Of a stretch of DNA of 64,000 nucleotides, positions 27,600-36,135 are shown piece after piece. Position 1 is the stretch's first letter, and each line of letters begins with the position of its first letter. The notes beneath the pieces were generated by a model, which worked only from the letters and a program-made list of their open reading frames with translations, made no database searches and was not told the origin of the DNA. The stretch is from an uncultured Sphaerochaeta sp. (GTDB lineage: Bacteria; Spirochaetota; Spirochaetia; Sphaerochaetales; Sphaerochaetaceae), in NCBI RefSeq assembly GCF_963677075.1, contig NZ_OY781873.1, positions 1,116,001 to 1,180,000 of the forward strand, read 5' to 3'. A program made the position numbers and the translations under genes.

Positions 27600-28892
27600 A
27601 TGCGTCTGACGATTGCGGGGACTGGATATGTAGGGTTGGTCGCAGGAGTCTGTTTTGCCCATGTTGGGCATCAGGTAACCTGTGTTGATATCGACGAACA
27701 GAAAGTTGCGATGCTGAATAAAGGCATCAGTCCCATTTATGAGACCGATTTGGAGGAGTTTCTCCAGGAAGGACTCCAAAAGGGACTGCTCTCTTTTACC
27801 ACTGACTACCAGAGTGCCTATCGTGATCCTGATGTCATCTTTATCGGGGTAGGGACCCCGGAGCTTCCTGATGGGTCGGCAAACCTCAGTTATGTGGCCT
27901 CGGTCGCCCGGCAAATTGCCGAGAGTGTTGAGCGCGACTGCCTGGTTGTGGTCAAATCGACAGTTCCTGTCGGTACCAACGACAAGGTCGAGCAGTTCAT
28001 CAAGGACTCCTTGGTTCATCCCGTACGTATTGAGGTTGCGTCCAATCCAGAATTCCTTGCACAGGGGACAGCAGTACATGACATGATGCATGCACAGCGT
28101 ATTGTGATCGGGATCGAGGACAAGCACTCTGAGACAATCCTCAGAGAACTGTACGCACCCTTCAATCTCCCCATCGTAGCTGTCAGCCGTAGAAGTGCAG
28201 AGATGACCAAGTATGCCTCCAACGACTTCTTGGCGCTCAAGATTTCCTACATGAATGACCTGGCAAACCTCTGTGAACTTGTTGGTGCAAATATTGAGGA
28301 TGTAGCCCTTGGCATGAGCTACGACAAACGCATCGGTTCCCGCTTCCTGAAGGCTGGTATTGGATATGGAGGAAGTTGCTTCCCCAAGGATACCAAGGCG
28401 CTGCAATACCTTGCCGCCCAGTACGGCTACAACCTGAGAACGGTAACCGCTGCTGTAGATGTGAACAATGAACAACGATACAAACTGTACCGAAAGGCTG
28501 CCAACCGGATGATTACTTTCAACGGGATCAAGGTTGCAGTATTGGGACTTGCATTCAAATCAGGCACCGATGACCTACGTGAATCTCCAGCGGTCTACAA
28601 TATCCCGCTCTTGCTGGAGCAAGGAGCAGAGATTACTGCATTCGATCCAGTGGCAGAAGAGAACTGCAAGCGTCAGTATCAATTTCCCATGGAGTATGTA
28701 CAGACTGTTGAGGATGCCCTAAAGGGAGCACAAGTATGCTTCATCTTCACCGATTGGCAGGAGATCAGGGATGTGGAACCTTCAGCGTTCAAGTCCTTGA
28801 TGAGGACTGCACTGGTATATGACGGCAGAAACCTCTTTGACAGCAGGGCAATGCTAGAAGCCGGGGTGGAGTACTACAGTATCGGAAGATGA
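27600..28892 (+). CDS. ugd: UDP-glucose 6-dehydrogenase family protein
   Basis: A 430-residue enzyme that oxidises a UDP-sugar (usually UDP-glucose to UDP-glucuronate) with two NAD+. It has the Rossmann motif RLTIAGTGYVGLVAGVCFAHVGH, VVVKSTVPVGT, the central ASNPEFLAQGTAVHD, and the catalytic Cys260 in GGSCFPKDTKAL, followed by VAVLGLAFKSGTDDLRESPA. Length and motifs are complete. The reading frame extends further upstream, but ATG 27600 follows GGAGGAAG and begins the conserved domain. The product would supply uronic acid precursors for surface glycans, possibly for the cluster at the window start. GDP-mannose dehydrogenases are similar, so the sugar is not certain. Confidence 0.88.
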   Translation: MRLTIAGTGYVGLVAGVCFAHVGHQVTCVDIDEQKVAMLNKGISPIYETDLEEFLQEGLQKGLLSFTTDYQSAYRDPDVIFIGVGTPELPDGSANLSYVASVARQIAESVERDCLVVVKSTVPVGTNDKVEQFIKDSLVHPVRIEVASNPEFLAQGTAVHDMMHAQRIVIGIEDKHSETILRELYAPFNLPIVAVSRRSAEMTKYASNDFLALKISYMNDLANLCELVGANIEDVALGMSYDKRIGSRFLKAGIGYGGSCFPKDTKALQYLAAQYGYNLRTVTAAVDVNNEQRYKLYRKAANRMITFNGIKVAVLGLAFKSGTDDLRESPAVYNIPLLLEQGAEITAFDPVAEENCKRQYQFPMEYVQTVEDALKGAQVCFIFTDWQEIRDVEPSAFKSLMRTALVYDGRNLFDSRAMLEAGVEYYSIGR

Positions 28893-28915
28893 CAAGACAG
28901 TGAAGAGAAAGAAGA

Positions 28916-28944
28916 GGGGGCTCTCGCGTTGGCGAAAGACCCCC
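28916..28944. terminator. Bidirectional terminator between convergent genes
   Basis: GGGGGCTCTCGC, loop GTTG, then GCGAAAGACCCCC form a stem of five G-C pairs plus seven more positions with one mismatch and one bulged A. On the minus strand the stem is followed by TCTTCTTTCTCTTC, a T-rich tail; on the plus strand the tail is weaker (TTCCTG). It lies 23 bp past the dehydrogenase stop and 24 bp past the end of the minus-strand gene at 28969. Confidence 0.6.
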
Positions 28945-28968
28945 TTCCTGCTTCACGATGATTCTGTT

Positions 28969-29268
28969 CTACCGTAAGGCAAACTCCACCATGTGTTGTT
29001 TTGCCTGGGCAATGTTGCCTTTGCTCATCGCCCGTTTCACCTTGTGTAACAGGTCCTTGCCTTCTGCTTCGCTCAAGGTGTTGTCCTCCAGGGTCTGAGT
29101 CAGGTTGATACTCATCTCCAGTACCCCGTAGGCCGTTTCAACGTTCCCCATCTGGATGTGCTCTATCAAGGCTGAGTCAAGCATTTCAATCAGGAAGGGA
29201 GTGGTCATGACCGACTGGTCCGTTGAGTAGAACAGTAGGTCCTGTGGTATATATTGTGTCATATGCAT
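28969..29268 (-). CDS. Small hypothetical protein
   Basis: A 99-residue (or 97-residue) protein that I do not recognise. It is acidic in the first half and likely all-helical, with the repeating pattern SALIEHIQMGNVETAYGVLEMS and LLHKVKRAMSKGNIAQAKQHM suggesting two helical hairpins. There is no signal peptide or membrane segment. Two in-frame ATGs compete: 29268 lies four bases and 29262 ten bases after AAGGA. It stands alone on its strand and ends at a bidirectional terminator, with an AT-rich region upstream. Confidence 0.6.
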   Translation of the reverse strand: MHMTQYIPQDLLFYSTDQSVMTTPFLIEMLDSALIEHIQMGNVETAYGVLEMSINLTQTLEDNTLSEAEGKDLLHKVKRAMSKGNIAQAKQHMVEFALR

Positions 29269-29344
29269 CTATCCTTATTGAACGATCAATCATTGGCCGA
29301 GTGCCAAAGATTAATCGTTCTAATCATAATATCTGCATAAATGA

Positions 29345-29836
29345 TTATTTTTTCAAGTAGTAACACTGAATGTTGCTTTCTTGTCCCTTGAGCGTGAGCG
29401 TTTCAGTTTTGCCATCCTTGCTTTGCGAGTAGACCACACTCACAGGGTAGGGTGAGCTCTCAATGGAAAGCAAGAACCCTTCATCTTCTTGGTAAAGAAG
29501 AGAACCAGAGAGAGGAGGGACATCAGAGAACTGCAATGAGAGTGAGAGTTCCTGGTCTGGGTTTGTCTGTTTATCGCTGAATCGAATTGAATCCAGAACC
29601 ATATTGTGTAGTTCATCCAATCCCTCTTGTGTGCCCTGAGCATCATCAAGGACCCAACTTGATCCAATGAGACGTGACGTCACATCAATTGCCTCTTCTG
29701 GGTCGGGAGGGGTGATCGGCTGATAACTGCATCCATAACAGCCAAAGGCGAAGATGAACAGTACCACCAGGGCGAATCCACTGAGGACTATGACCTTGGT
29801 TCTCTCTGCCTTTGTCTCTTCCTGTTTTTCTTTCAT
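29345..29836 (-). CDS. Hypothetical membrane-anchored or lipoprotein
   Basis: A 163-residue protein of unknown function. A charged N-terminus (KEKQEETKAERTK) is followed by one hydrophobic helix, VIVLSGFALVVLFIFAFGC, and then CYGCSYQPITPPDPEE. The cysteines right after the helix could be a lipid attachment site, but the long charged leader is atypical, so a simple anchor is equally possible. The remaining roughly 120 residues are predicted to face the periplasm and have alternating polar and hydrophobic positions that suggest a small beta-rich domain (SLSLQFSDVPPLSGSLLY). ATG follows GGAG by six bases. Confidence 0.6.
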   Translation of the reverse strand: MKEKQEETKAERTKVIVLSGFALVVLFIFAFGCYGCSYQPITPPDPEEAIDVTSRLIGSSWVLDDAQGTQEGLDELHNMVLDSIRFSDKQTNPDQELSLSLQFSDVPPLSGSLLYQEDEGFLLSIESSPYPVSVVYSQSKDGKTETLTLKGQESNIQCYYLKK

Positions 29837-30011
29837 TTGCTGCTCCTTTTCCTGTTTTTATGCAGTATGGAACAGGGAAGGGTTTGGCATAAGTTGTAAA
29901 AAGAATCGATATTCTTGTATTGCTGAGAGTTAGTGGTGTAAAGGTCTTGTTTGTCTCGTTTTGGTTGTGGGTATACCTGTTTCTATACTATCCTTGATTT
30001 GTCCATGATGA

Positions 30012-30632
30012 TCAGTTGGGAGTACAGATATACCAATTGGCACGTTCAGCAATCGGGATAACCTCCACCTGCTTGAAGCACTGCTTCATCTCAGAAAGAC
30101 AGTCTCTCATCTCTGTCTCTGCATGCTTGATGAAGTGGAAGTAGTCACCTCCTTCCAGCCATTCAATAAGGCTGGTAAGGGGAGAGCGGTTCGTGTTGTA
30201 GTCGTGGATGATCACCAGATGCTTGGCGACACGGCTCATCTCCTTGTAGAGCTTCTTTCTCTGTTCCCTTTCCATTCCATGGGCGACATAGCTTGCAATG
30301 GCAATATCGAACTGGTTGTACTGGAAGGGGAGTCCATCCAATACATCTGCTTCCTGGAATGTAATATTGTCCCTGCCGGCTTTCTTTTTTGCGATTGTAA
30401 GCATCTTAGATGCTGGGTCGATACCTGTTACCTCAAGATTTAGGTCTGCAAGGGCACTGCAAAAGGCTCCGGTACCACAGCCAACATCGATTATGCTGTG
30501 GTAGGAGGAGAGGTCAATGGTGTCTCTCATTGCTAGGATGTTCTTCGCATACCGCTTCTTCTGGTATCTGAAGAACAGACCGTAGGTGGGAGCTATGGAA
30601 TTGAAGAGACGGGTGCTACGTTCTTTGCTCAC
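30012..30632 (-). CDS. Class I SAM-dependent methyltransferase
   Basis: A 206-residue cytoplasmic methyltransferase. Motif I is HSIIDVGCGTGAFCSALADL (SAM binding), followed by VTGIDPASKMLTIAKKKAG (acidic loop) and FDIAIASYVAHGME (motif IV region). It resembles the UbiE/COQ5-like Methyltransf_11 group, but the substrate cannot be told. The start is GTG at 30632, about ten bases after AGGAGGAG. It is divergent from the zinc transporter gene with 130 bp between them. Confidence 0.82.
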   Translation of the reverse strand: MSKERSTRLFNSIAPTYGLFFRYQKKRYAKNILAMRDTIDLSSYHSIIDVGCGTGAFCSALADLNLEVTGIDPASKMLTIAKKKAGRDNITFQEADVLDGLPFQYNQFDIAIASYVAHGMEREQRKKLYKEMSRVAKHLVIIHDYNTNRSPLTSLIEWLEGGDYFHFIKHAETEMRDCLSEMKQCFKQVEVIPIAERANWYICTPN

Positions 30633-30762
30633 CTGTGTTCACTCCTCCTGTTGTATGATTACGCTACTGGGAATCTCTCCTACAGTCAATCAGTTCCTGT
30701 TGCTCTGAATTCCTGCTCGTGATAGGGTTAGGTATCGCACGCAATGTCGGGAGATTCTCGCT

Positions 30763-31584
30763 ATGTATGATGTTTCTAGTTCAACACTTCTGGTTGCCTT
30801 TGGATTGACCATTTTTGCAGGGTTGGGTACAGGGGTTGGCTCTTTGATGAGCTTTTTTTCCAAGAAATTCAACCCCAGGTTTCTCGCTGGTGCTCTTGGC
30901 TTTTCTGCCGGAGTCATGATCTATGTGGCCATGATCGAAATCTTTGTAAAGGCCCGTGAGGCTCTTGAGTCAGCAATGGGTCCTAAGCAGGGATACTGGA
31001 TGACCAGTATCGCGTTCTTTGCCGGTATTGCCCTCATTGCCATCATAGACAAGCTCATTCCTGAATATGAGAACCCACATGAAATGAAAGGCGTTCCTGG
31101 TGACTTGAAACCAGTGAAGGCAGGTGATGATGCTCGCCTGATGAGAATGGGTTTCTTCAGCGCACTCGCCATTGCAATCCATAACTTCCCCGAAGGCTTG
31201 GCTACTTTCATGGCAGGCCTCTCCGACCCAAGCCTTGGGATCAGTATTGCTGTAGCTATCGCAATCCATAATATACCTGAAGGTGTAGCTGTCGCAGCCC
31301 CGATCTACTATGCGACCAAGAGTCGGAAGAAAGCCTTCTGGTTGAGCTTGCTCAGTGGCCTTGCTGAACCGGTAGGGGCAGTCATCGGATACTTCCTCCT
31401 TCGGGCGTGGTTCAATGACATCACCTTTGGGTTTGTATTTGCATCGGTGGCAGGTATCATGGTTTACATCAGCTTGGATGAACTGTTGCCAACTGCCGAG
31501 GAGTACGGAGAACACCACATTGCAATTGCCGGTGTTATCGCCGGTATGATGGTTATGGCATTGAGCTTGGTTCTCTTGGCTTAA
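30763..31584 (+). CDS. zupT: ZIP family zinc transporter, ZupT-like
   Basis: A 273-residue inner-membrane metal importer with about eight hydrophobic helices. The two metal-site helices are clear: AIAIHNFPEGLATFMAG and AIAIHNIPEGVAVAAP, with the His-Asn-x-Pro-Glu-Gly pattern of the ZupT group. A cytoplasmic loop around residue 110-125 (EYENPHEMKGVPGD) separates helices. GGGAG precedes the ATG by about ten bases. It is a single-gene unit closed by a strong terminator at 31607. Zinc is the usual substrate; iron or manganese transport also occurs in the family. Confidence 0.88.
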   Translation: MYDVSSSTLLVAFGLTIFAGLGTGVGSLMSFFSKKFNPRFLAGALGFSAGVMIYVAMIEIFVKAREALESAMGPKQGYWMTSIAFFAGIALIAIIDKLIPEYENPHEMKGVPGDLKPVKAGDDARLMRMGFFSALAIAIHNFPEGLATFMAGLSDPSLGISIAVAIAIHNIPEGVAVAAPIYYATKSRKKAFWLSLLSGLAEPVGAVIGYFLLRAWFNDITFGFVFASVAGIMVYISLDELLPTAEEYGEHHIAIAGVIAGMMVMALSLVLLA

Positions 31585-31606
31585 TACACAGGTATTTCTT
31601 GTTGCA

Positions 31607-31637
31607 TGCAGCTTTCTTCGGAGAGTTGCATTTTTTT
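31607..31637 (+). terminator. Rho-independent terminator of the zinc transporter gene
   Basis: TGCAGCTTTC (31607-31616), tetraloop TTCG, then GAGAGTTGCA (31621-31630) form a ten-pair stem including two G-U pairs, followed directly by seven T residues. This is a canonical intrinsic terminator, 23 bases past the stop codon. Confidence 0.85.
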
Positions 31638-31638
31638 A

Positions 31639-31667
31639 TTGACGGATGTCTAAACCAGAGGTACCAT
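31639..31667 (+). promoter_or_regulatory. Promoter of the sugar ABC transporter operon
   Basis: TTGACG (31639-31644), a 17-bp spacer and TACCAT (31662-31667) form a plausible sigma-70 type promoter. Transcription would start near 31674, just before the palindromic operator at 31676-31693. The -35 box begins two bases after the T run of the preceding terminator. Confidence 0.6.
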
Positions 31668-31675
31668 ACAGTGAC

Positions 31676-31693
31676 TGATTAAATGATTAATCA
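31676..31693. promoter_or_regulatory. LacI-type operator
   Basis: TGATTAA-ATGA-TTAATCA is an 18-bp palindrome with perfect 7-bp arms, placed at the expected transcription start and 19 bp before the binding-protein ATG. The position suits a repressor. The LacI-family protein encoded at 36132, the last gene of this operon, is the natural candidate. Confidence 0.65.
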
Positions 31694-31712
31694 AACACTT
31701 TAGGAGGATTGT

Positions 31713-33008
31713 ATGAAAACAAACCAAACGAAGGGAGTAGTGCGTCTACTGACCTTCCTGCTCGTTCTCTCTCTTGCCATGGGTATGGCATTTGCTGCAG
31801 GTGCTAAGGAAGAATCTGCTCCTAGCGGTCCTGTATCGATGACCATCGCTACATGGACCAGTAACCCTGATCAGATTGCTCTGCTCGACTCCTTTGTACA
31901 GGGATTTGCTGCACAGAAGGGTATCGAGATTGATGCTACCTTTGAATCCATTCCTTTCGCAGAGTACAACACCAAGCTTTCCTTGGAGCTCCAAGGTCAG
32001 AATGGTCCGGACTTATTCTGGGTTCTTGAGACAGCAGCTCCTGCATTCATTGAAAGCGGATTGCTTGCCAATCTGAATGATGGTATGAAGGCCTATGACC
32101 CCCAGGATCTCTCCAGTGATGCTCTTGAACTATGGAGCAAGGATGGGAATGTGTATGCAATTCCTTTTTCCACCTCTCCCTTTTTCATTCTTTACAACGA
32201 GGACCTGTTTTCCAAGGCTGGGGTGAAAAATCCAGAGCAGTATGCAGCTGAAGGTGCTTGGGATTGGGATTCTTTCAAGATGGTAAGTAAGACAATCAAG
32301 GAGAAGACCGGTGTTTGGGGATTCCAGACAGTTGATGGACAAGGCTATGATGCCCGTATCCTCCATAACCTTGCACCGATTGTCCGTTCCTATGGTGGTG
32401 ATTTCTGGACTGATGATGGACAAGTTCTGATCAATAGTGAGGCCTCTGTCGCTGCTGTACAACTTTTCCATGATATGGTCTATCAGGATGTCTCTGTTGT
32501 TCCTCCTGGGAACCAGAGTGACTTCTTTGCGGGAAATGCTGCCATGACCGTTGGCCAGATCAGCCGTGTATCCAAGCTCAACGATGCCGTATTTGCATGG
32601 GGAATTGCACCAATGCCTTCCGGTCCTGAAGGGGAGTCTCCAGTTATCGGGCAGGCTGCCATCGGTGCTCACTCCAAGGGTAAGCAGGCCTCTCTCGCCA
32701 GTGAATTGGTTGCCTATATGACCAACAAGGACTCAGTTGCTGCAATGAGTGGTATTTGGCCACCAGCAAGAAAGTCTGTTCTTGAATCAGAGGCATTCCT
32801 CACCAGTAACAAGAGTGTAAGCAAGGAGCAAATGCAGAATGCAGTTGCTGCATCCATCAAGACCGGTCGTGTACTTCCCAGTCATGTGAAGTATCCACAG
32901 ATTGAGGTGGAGTCTAAGATGGTATTTGACAAGCTATGGCAGAAGAATGCCAATGTAGGTGCTATCCTTGATGAGGTTGCTGCAGTCTACACCAAGTACA
33001 TTAAATAA
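31713..33008 (+). CDS. Sugar ABC transporter substrate-binding protein (family 1)
   Basis: A 431-residue extracytoplasmic binding protein of the maltose/UgpB class. A signal peptide, LLTFLLVLSLAMGMAFAAG, precedes a spirochaete-like junction (AAGAKEES). The mature part shows the usual motifs: SMTIATWTSN, LQGQNGPDLFWV, YAIPFSTSPFFILYNEDLFSKAG and AGNAAMTVGQ. GGAGG lies seven bases before the ATG. It is the first gene of an operon with two permeases, an FAD oxidoreductase and a LacI regulator; the operator overlaps its leader. The ligand is not evident. Confidence 0.88.
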   Translation: MKTNQTKGVVRLLTFLLVLSLAMGMAFAAGAKEESAPSGPVSMTIATWTSNPDQIALLDSFVQGFAAQKGIEIDATFESIPFAEYNTKLSLELQGQNGPDLFWVLETAAPAFIESGLLANLNDGMKAYDPQDLSSDALELWSKDGNVYAIPFSTSPFFILYNEDLFSKAGVKNPEQYAAEGAWDWDSFKMVSKTIKEKTGVWGFQTVDGQGYDARILHNLAPIVRSYGGDFWTDDGQVLINSEASVAAVQLFHDMVYQDVSVVPPGNQSDFFAGNAAMTVGQISRVSKLNDAVFAWGIAPMPSGPEGESPVIGQAAIGAHSKGKQASLASELVAYMTNKDSVAAMSGIWPPARKSVLESEAFLTSNKSVSKEQMQNAVAASIKTGRVLPSHVKYPQIEVESKMVFDKLWQKNANVGAILDEVAAVYTKYIK

Positions 33009-33036
33009 ACAGTAAAGCGGGTAGGAGTATGGACGA

Positions 33037-33939
33037 ATGAAACAACATTCCTTGAAAGCAAATCATCGGCGGGATGCCATCATTGGATGGGCATTCATAA
33101 CCCCACAGATGGCAGGGTTCGTGTTCTTCGTCCTGCTCCCACTGGTTTCGGTGTTTCTGTACAGTGTACAGGAGAAGAATCTGCTCTTTGGAACAAGTGT
33201 GTTTAACGGACTTGAGAACTTTCGGCTGCTGTTTGCTGACCCACTGTTTTCCAAGTCACTGGTGAATACCTTGATCTTCAGTGCAGGTGTGGTACCACTC
33301 AATCTGGTCTTCAGTCTCTTGCTTGCTCTCTATCTTGGGGGTGGGAAGATGGGAACCAGGTTTGTGAGGGGAATCATCTTTTTGCCTGTGGTCACCAGTG
33401 GGGTGGCCTGGGCAATTGTCTGGAAGTATCTCTTGCAAGGAGGGGACGCAGGACCGATTAACTGGTTCCTCTCCCTCATAGGAATAGAAGGACCGAACTG
33501 GCTCTTTGAGAAAGGGTGGGCGATGGCCAGCGTCATCGTCAACAGGGTCATGAAGAATTTGGGAATGAACGTGCTCATCTTCATGGGTGCTGTACTCAAT
33601 ATGCCCGGCGATGTCATTGAAGCCGCCCGCATTGATGGTGCAAAGCGCTTTACACTCTTCTTCAAGATAAAGCTTCCTCTGTTGATGCCCACGGTTATGA
33701 TGGTTGCTATTGTTACCATCATAGGATCGATGCGTGTCTTTGATACCATCAAGTTGATGACCGATGGAGGGCCCGAAGGGTCCACCATGGTAATGGTCTA
33801 CTATATCTACCATCAGGCGTTCCGTATGTTCGATACAGGCTTTGCATCAGCCCTGGCTGTAGTACTGTTTCTTATTGTACTCGTCTTGACCGCCCTGCAG
33901 TGGTTCTCCAGAAAAAGGATCTCCTTCTATGAATCGTAA
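33037..33939 (+). CDS. Sugar ABC transporter permease (MalF/UgpA type)
   Basis: A 300-residue inner-membrane permease with six predicted helices. The ATPase-contact EAA loop is at about residues 193-214 (VIEAARIDGAKRFTLFFKIKLP), and the segment DGGPEGSTMVMVYYIYHQAF is typical of the MalF/UgpA side. It starts 28 bp after the binding-protein stop, with no hairpin between, and overlaps the next permease by 11 bases, indicating tight coupling. Confidence 0.88.
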   Translation: MKQHSLKANHRRDAIIGWAFITPQMAGFVFFVLLPLVSVFLYSVQEKNLLFGTSVFNGLENFRLLFADPLFSKSLVNTLIFSAGVVPLNLVFSLLLALYLGGGKMGTRFVRGIIFLPVVTSGVAWAIVWKYLLQGGDAGPINWFLSLIGIEGPNWLFEKGWAMASVIVNRVMKNLGMNVLIFMGAVLNMPGDVIEAARIDGAKRFTLFFKIKLPLLMPTVMMVAIVTIIGSMRVFDTIKLMTDGGPEGSTMVMVYYIYHQAFRMFDTGFASALAVVLFLIVLVLTALQWFSRKRISFYES

Positions 33940-34759
33940 GTATTTGAAACAGGCTCCCTACGCCTTGCTTGTTGCATTGCTGACCCTCTTGTTCGTCTAT
34001 CCATTCTGGTGGATGGTTGTGAACTCACTCAACAGTAGTGCTGAGATATTTGGTGTGCCAAGATTGCTTCCGACCTCTTGGGCTTTCTCGAATTATCTTG
34101 ATATTTTTACTGTTCAGCCCTTTGCACGACACTACCTCAATACATTAGCTGTCGCCATCGTAGGGACTGCAGGCAATGTCCTGCTTGCAGCATTGGCTGG
34201 GTATGCATTTGCGAGAATGTGGTTTCCCCTACGTAATGCTGCATTCCTGCTTCTGCTAACAGCCCTGATGATGCCTATCGAGGTAACCATCATACCCCTT
34301 TTCTTCCAGATGCGAGGATGGGGAGCCCTGGATACCTTGATCCCCCTGATGTTGTTGCCAATTTTTGGTAGTCAGGGAGCTTTCTCGACATTCATGCTCA
34401 GGCAGTTTTATGTGACGGTTCCTAATGAGTTGGAAGAGGCTGCGAGAATCGATGGGTTGAACCCTCTGGGCATCTTCTTGAAGATTATGCTCCCAGTTGC
34501 CACCCCTGTACTCAGTTCTGTTGCCATTCTGGCATTCATCGCTGTTTGGAATACCTATTTGGAGCCACTGGTATTCATCAGTTCCCTGGAAAATTTTACG
34601 CTCCCACTCTCTTTGACCAACTTCAATGATACCTATGGGTTACCTCAATGGCATTTGCAGTTGGCCGCAACTACCCTGTCGATTCTACCAATCATGGTGG
34701 TCTATCTGCTGTTCCAGCAGAAAGTCACCGATGCCATGGTAAACACGGGATTGAAATAA
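33929..34759 (+). CDS. Sugar ABC transporter permease (MalG/UgpE type)
   Basis: A 276-residue partner permease. It has six hydrophobic helices, an EAA loop at about residues 168-190 (LEEAARIDGLNPLGIFLKIMLP), and the C-terminus LFQQKVTDAMVNTGLK. The ATG overlaps the end of the previous gene. Fifteen bases later the FAD oxidoreductase begins. The ATPase subunit is not in the operon, which is common for sugar importers sharing a general ATPase. Confidence 0.87.
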   Translation: MNRKYLKQAPYALLVALLTLLFVYPFWWMVVNSLNSSAEIFGVPRLLPTSWAFSNYLDIFTVQPFARHYLNTLAVAIVGTAGNVLLAALAGYAFARMWFPLRNAAFLLLLTALMMPIEVTIIPLFFQMRGWGALDTLIPLMLLPIFGSQGAFSTFMLRQFYVTVPNELEEAARIDGLNPLGIFLKIMLPVATPVLSSVAILAFIAVWNTYLEPLVFISSLENFTLPLSLTNFNDTYGLPQWHLQLAATTLSILPIMVVYLLFQQKVTDAMVNTGLK

Positions 34760-34773
34760 ATAAGGATAATTAC

Positions 34774-36135
34774 ATGAATGCACTCTATGATACACACTAT
34801 GATTTGATTGTTGTCGGCGGAGGAATTGCCGGTAGCATGGCAGCTATTGCAGCCGGAAGGCAAGGGCTCAGCGTGTTGCTCATCGAGGAAGAAGGCTTCC
34901 TTGGGGGAAGTCTCACTGCCGGTGGAACAGGTCCCATGATGACATTCCATGCAGGAGAAACCCAGGTGGTTCGTGGTTTGCCTGATGAGATGATACAGCG
35001 TTTGATGGCAAAAGGTCTCTCAGTTGGGCATATCCCTGATTCTACGGGATACACCTACACTGTTACTCCCTTCGATGCTGAGGGCATGAAGCGAGAGTTG
35101 GAGCTGATGGCCCAGGAAGCAGGAGTGAAGTTGCTCTATCATACCACAATCGTGAAAGCTGTGACCGATCAGGGAATACTGAAGCGTATTACCTGTCTTT
35201 GTGCTGGAAACCTCTTCACTCTCTCGTCTTCCTATTTCATTGATGCTTCTGGGGATGCAGACCTGATTGCCATGGCAGGCATTCCCTTCGAACAGGGCAG
35301 AGAAGAGGATGGCAAGGACCAGCCAATGACAATGAACTTCAAGCTTGTTGATGTTGATATCCAGACTATCAGGAACCTGATGGACACAAACGTGGAATTG
35401 TTTCCCTTCCTTGCCCCAAAACCAGGAATCCAGCATCATGCAAGCAGGCTCTCATTCTCAGGATTCCAGGATATTATGCGACAGGGAATGGAATCAGGAG
35501 AAATTACCTTTGATCGTGATATCGTGCTTTGCTTTGAGACCAATGCCAAGAATGAGGTCATCGTGAACATGACTCGGGTCCTGGAGAAGAATCCGGTTGA
35601 TCCCATCCAGCTCAGTGAAGCAGAGATTGAGGGACGGCGACAGGTTTGGGAGCTGTATGGATTCCTGAAAAAACATATTCCAGGATTCGAGAATGCGCGA
35701 ATGACCTATAGTGGACCACGTATCGGGGTACGAAGTTCTCGCCGTCTGAAAGGGTCTTATAGGATCTCAGTAGAGGATCTGCTTTCTGAGAGAGTTTTTG
35801 ATGATGCCATTTCAGCGTGTGGGTATCCGATCGATATCCACTCTCCTGACGGGGCTGCAACTGACTCCCGCTTCCTCAGGGATGGGGGGTATTACACCAT
35901 CCCCCTTAAATGCCTGCTCAATGAACAGGTGAGTAATGTCTTGGCCGCAGGAAGGAATATCAGCTGCGAGTTCGCAGCACACGCAAGCCTTCGCGTCAGT
36001 CCTTCCAGTGGGGCGATCGGGCAGGGAGCTGGTACCGCAGTTGCCGTAGCCATCGAGACAGGAAAGGACCTTTTTCATATACCCCTGGACGTTTTGCATG
36101 CTAAACTGCGTACTGCAGGAGCATTTTTAGGATGA
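34774..36135 (+). CDS. FAD-dependent oxidoreductase (FAD_oxidored family)
   Basis: A 453-residue flavoprotein. The dinucleotide-binding motif GGGIAGSMAAIAAGRQGLSV lies at residues 13-32 and is followed by EEEGFLGGSLTAGGTGPM. The C-terminal FAD-binding region has NVLAAGRNISCEFAAHASLRV and GAIGQGAGTAVAVAI. These match the FAD_oxidored proteins often found in sugar-catabolism loci, whose reactions are mostly unknown. The frame is open from 34648, but ATG 34774 follows AAGGA and begins the Rossmann fold. It is followed by the LacI gene with a 4-base overlap. Oxidation or redox isomerisation of the imported sugar is a reasonable guess, not shown by the sequence. Confidence 0.82.
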   Translation: MNALYDTHYDLIVVGGGIAGSMAAIAAGRQGLSVLLIEEEGFLGGSLTAGGTGPMMTFHAGETQVVRGLPDEMIQRLMAKGLSVGHIPDSTGYTYTVTPFDAEGMKRELELMAQEAGVKLLYHTTIVKAVTDQGILKRITCLCAGNLFTLSSSYFIDASGDADLIAMAGIPFEQGREEDGKDQPMTMNFKLVDVDIQTIRNLMDTNVELFPFLAPKPGIQHHASRLSFSGFQDIMRQGMESGEITFDRDIVLCFETNAKNEVIVNMTRVLEKNPVDPIQLSEAEIEGRRQVWELYGFLKKHIPGFENARMTYSGPRIGVRSSRRLKGSYRISVEDLLSERVFDDAISACGYPIDIHSPDGAATDSRFLRDGGYYTIPLKCLLNEQVSNVLAAGRNISCEFAAHASLRVSPSSGAIGQGAGTAVAVAIETGKDLFHIPLDVLHAKLRTAGAFLG

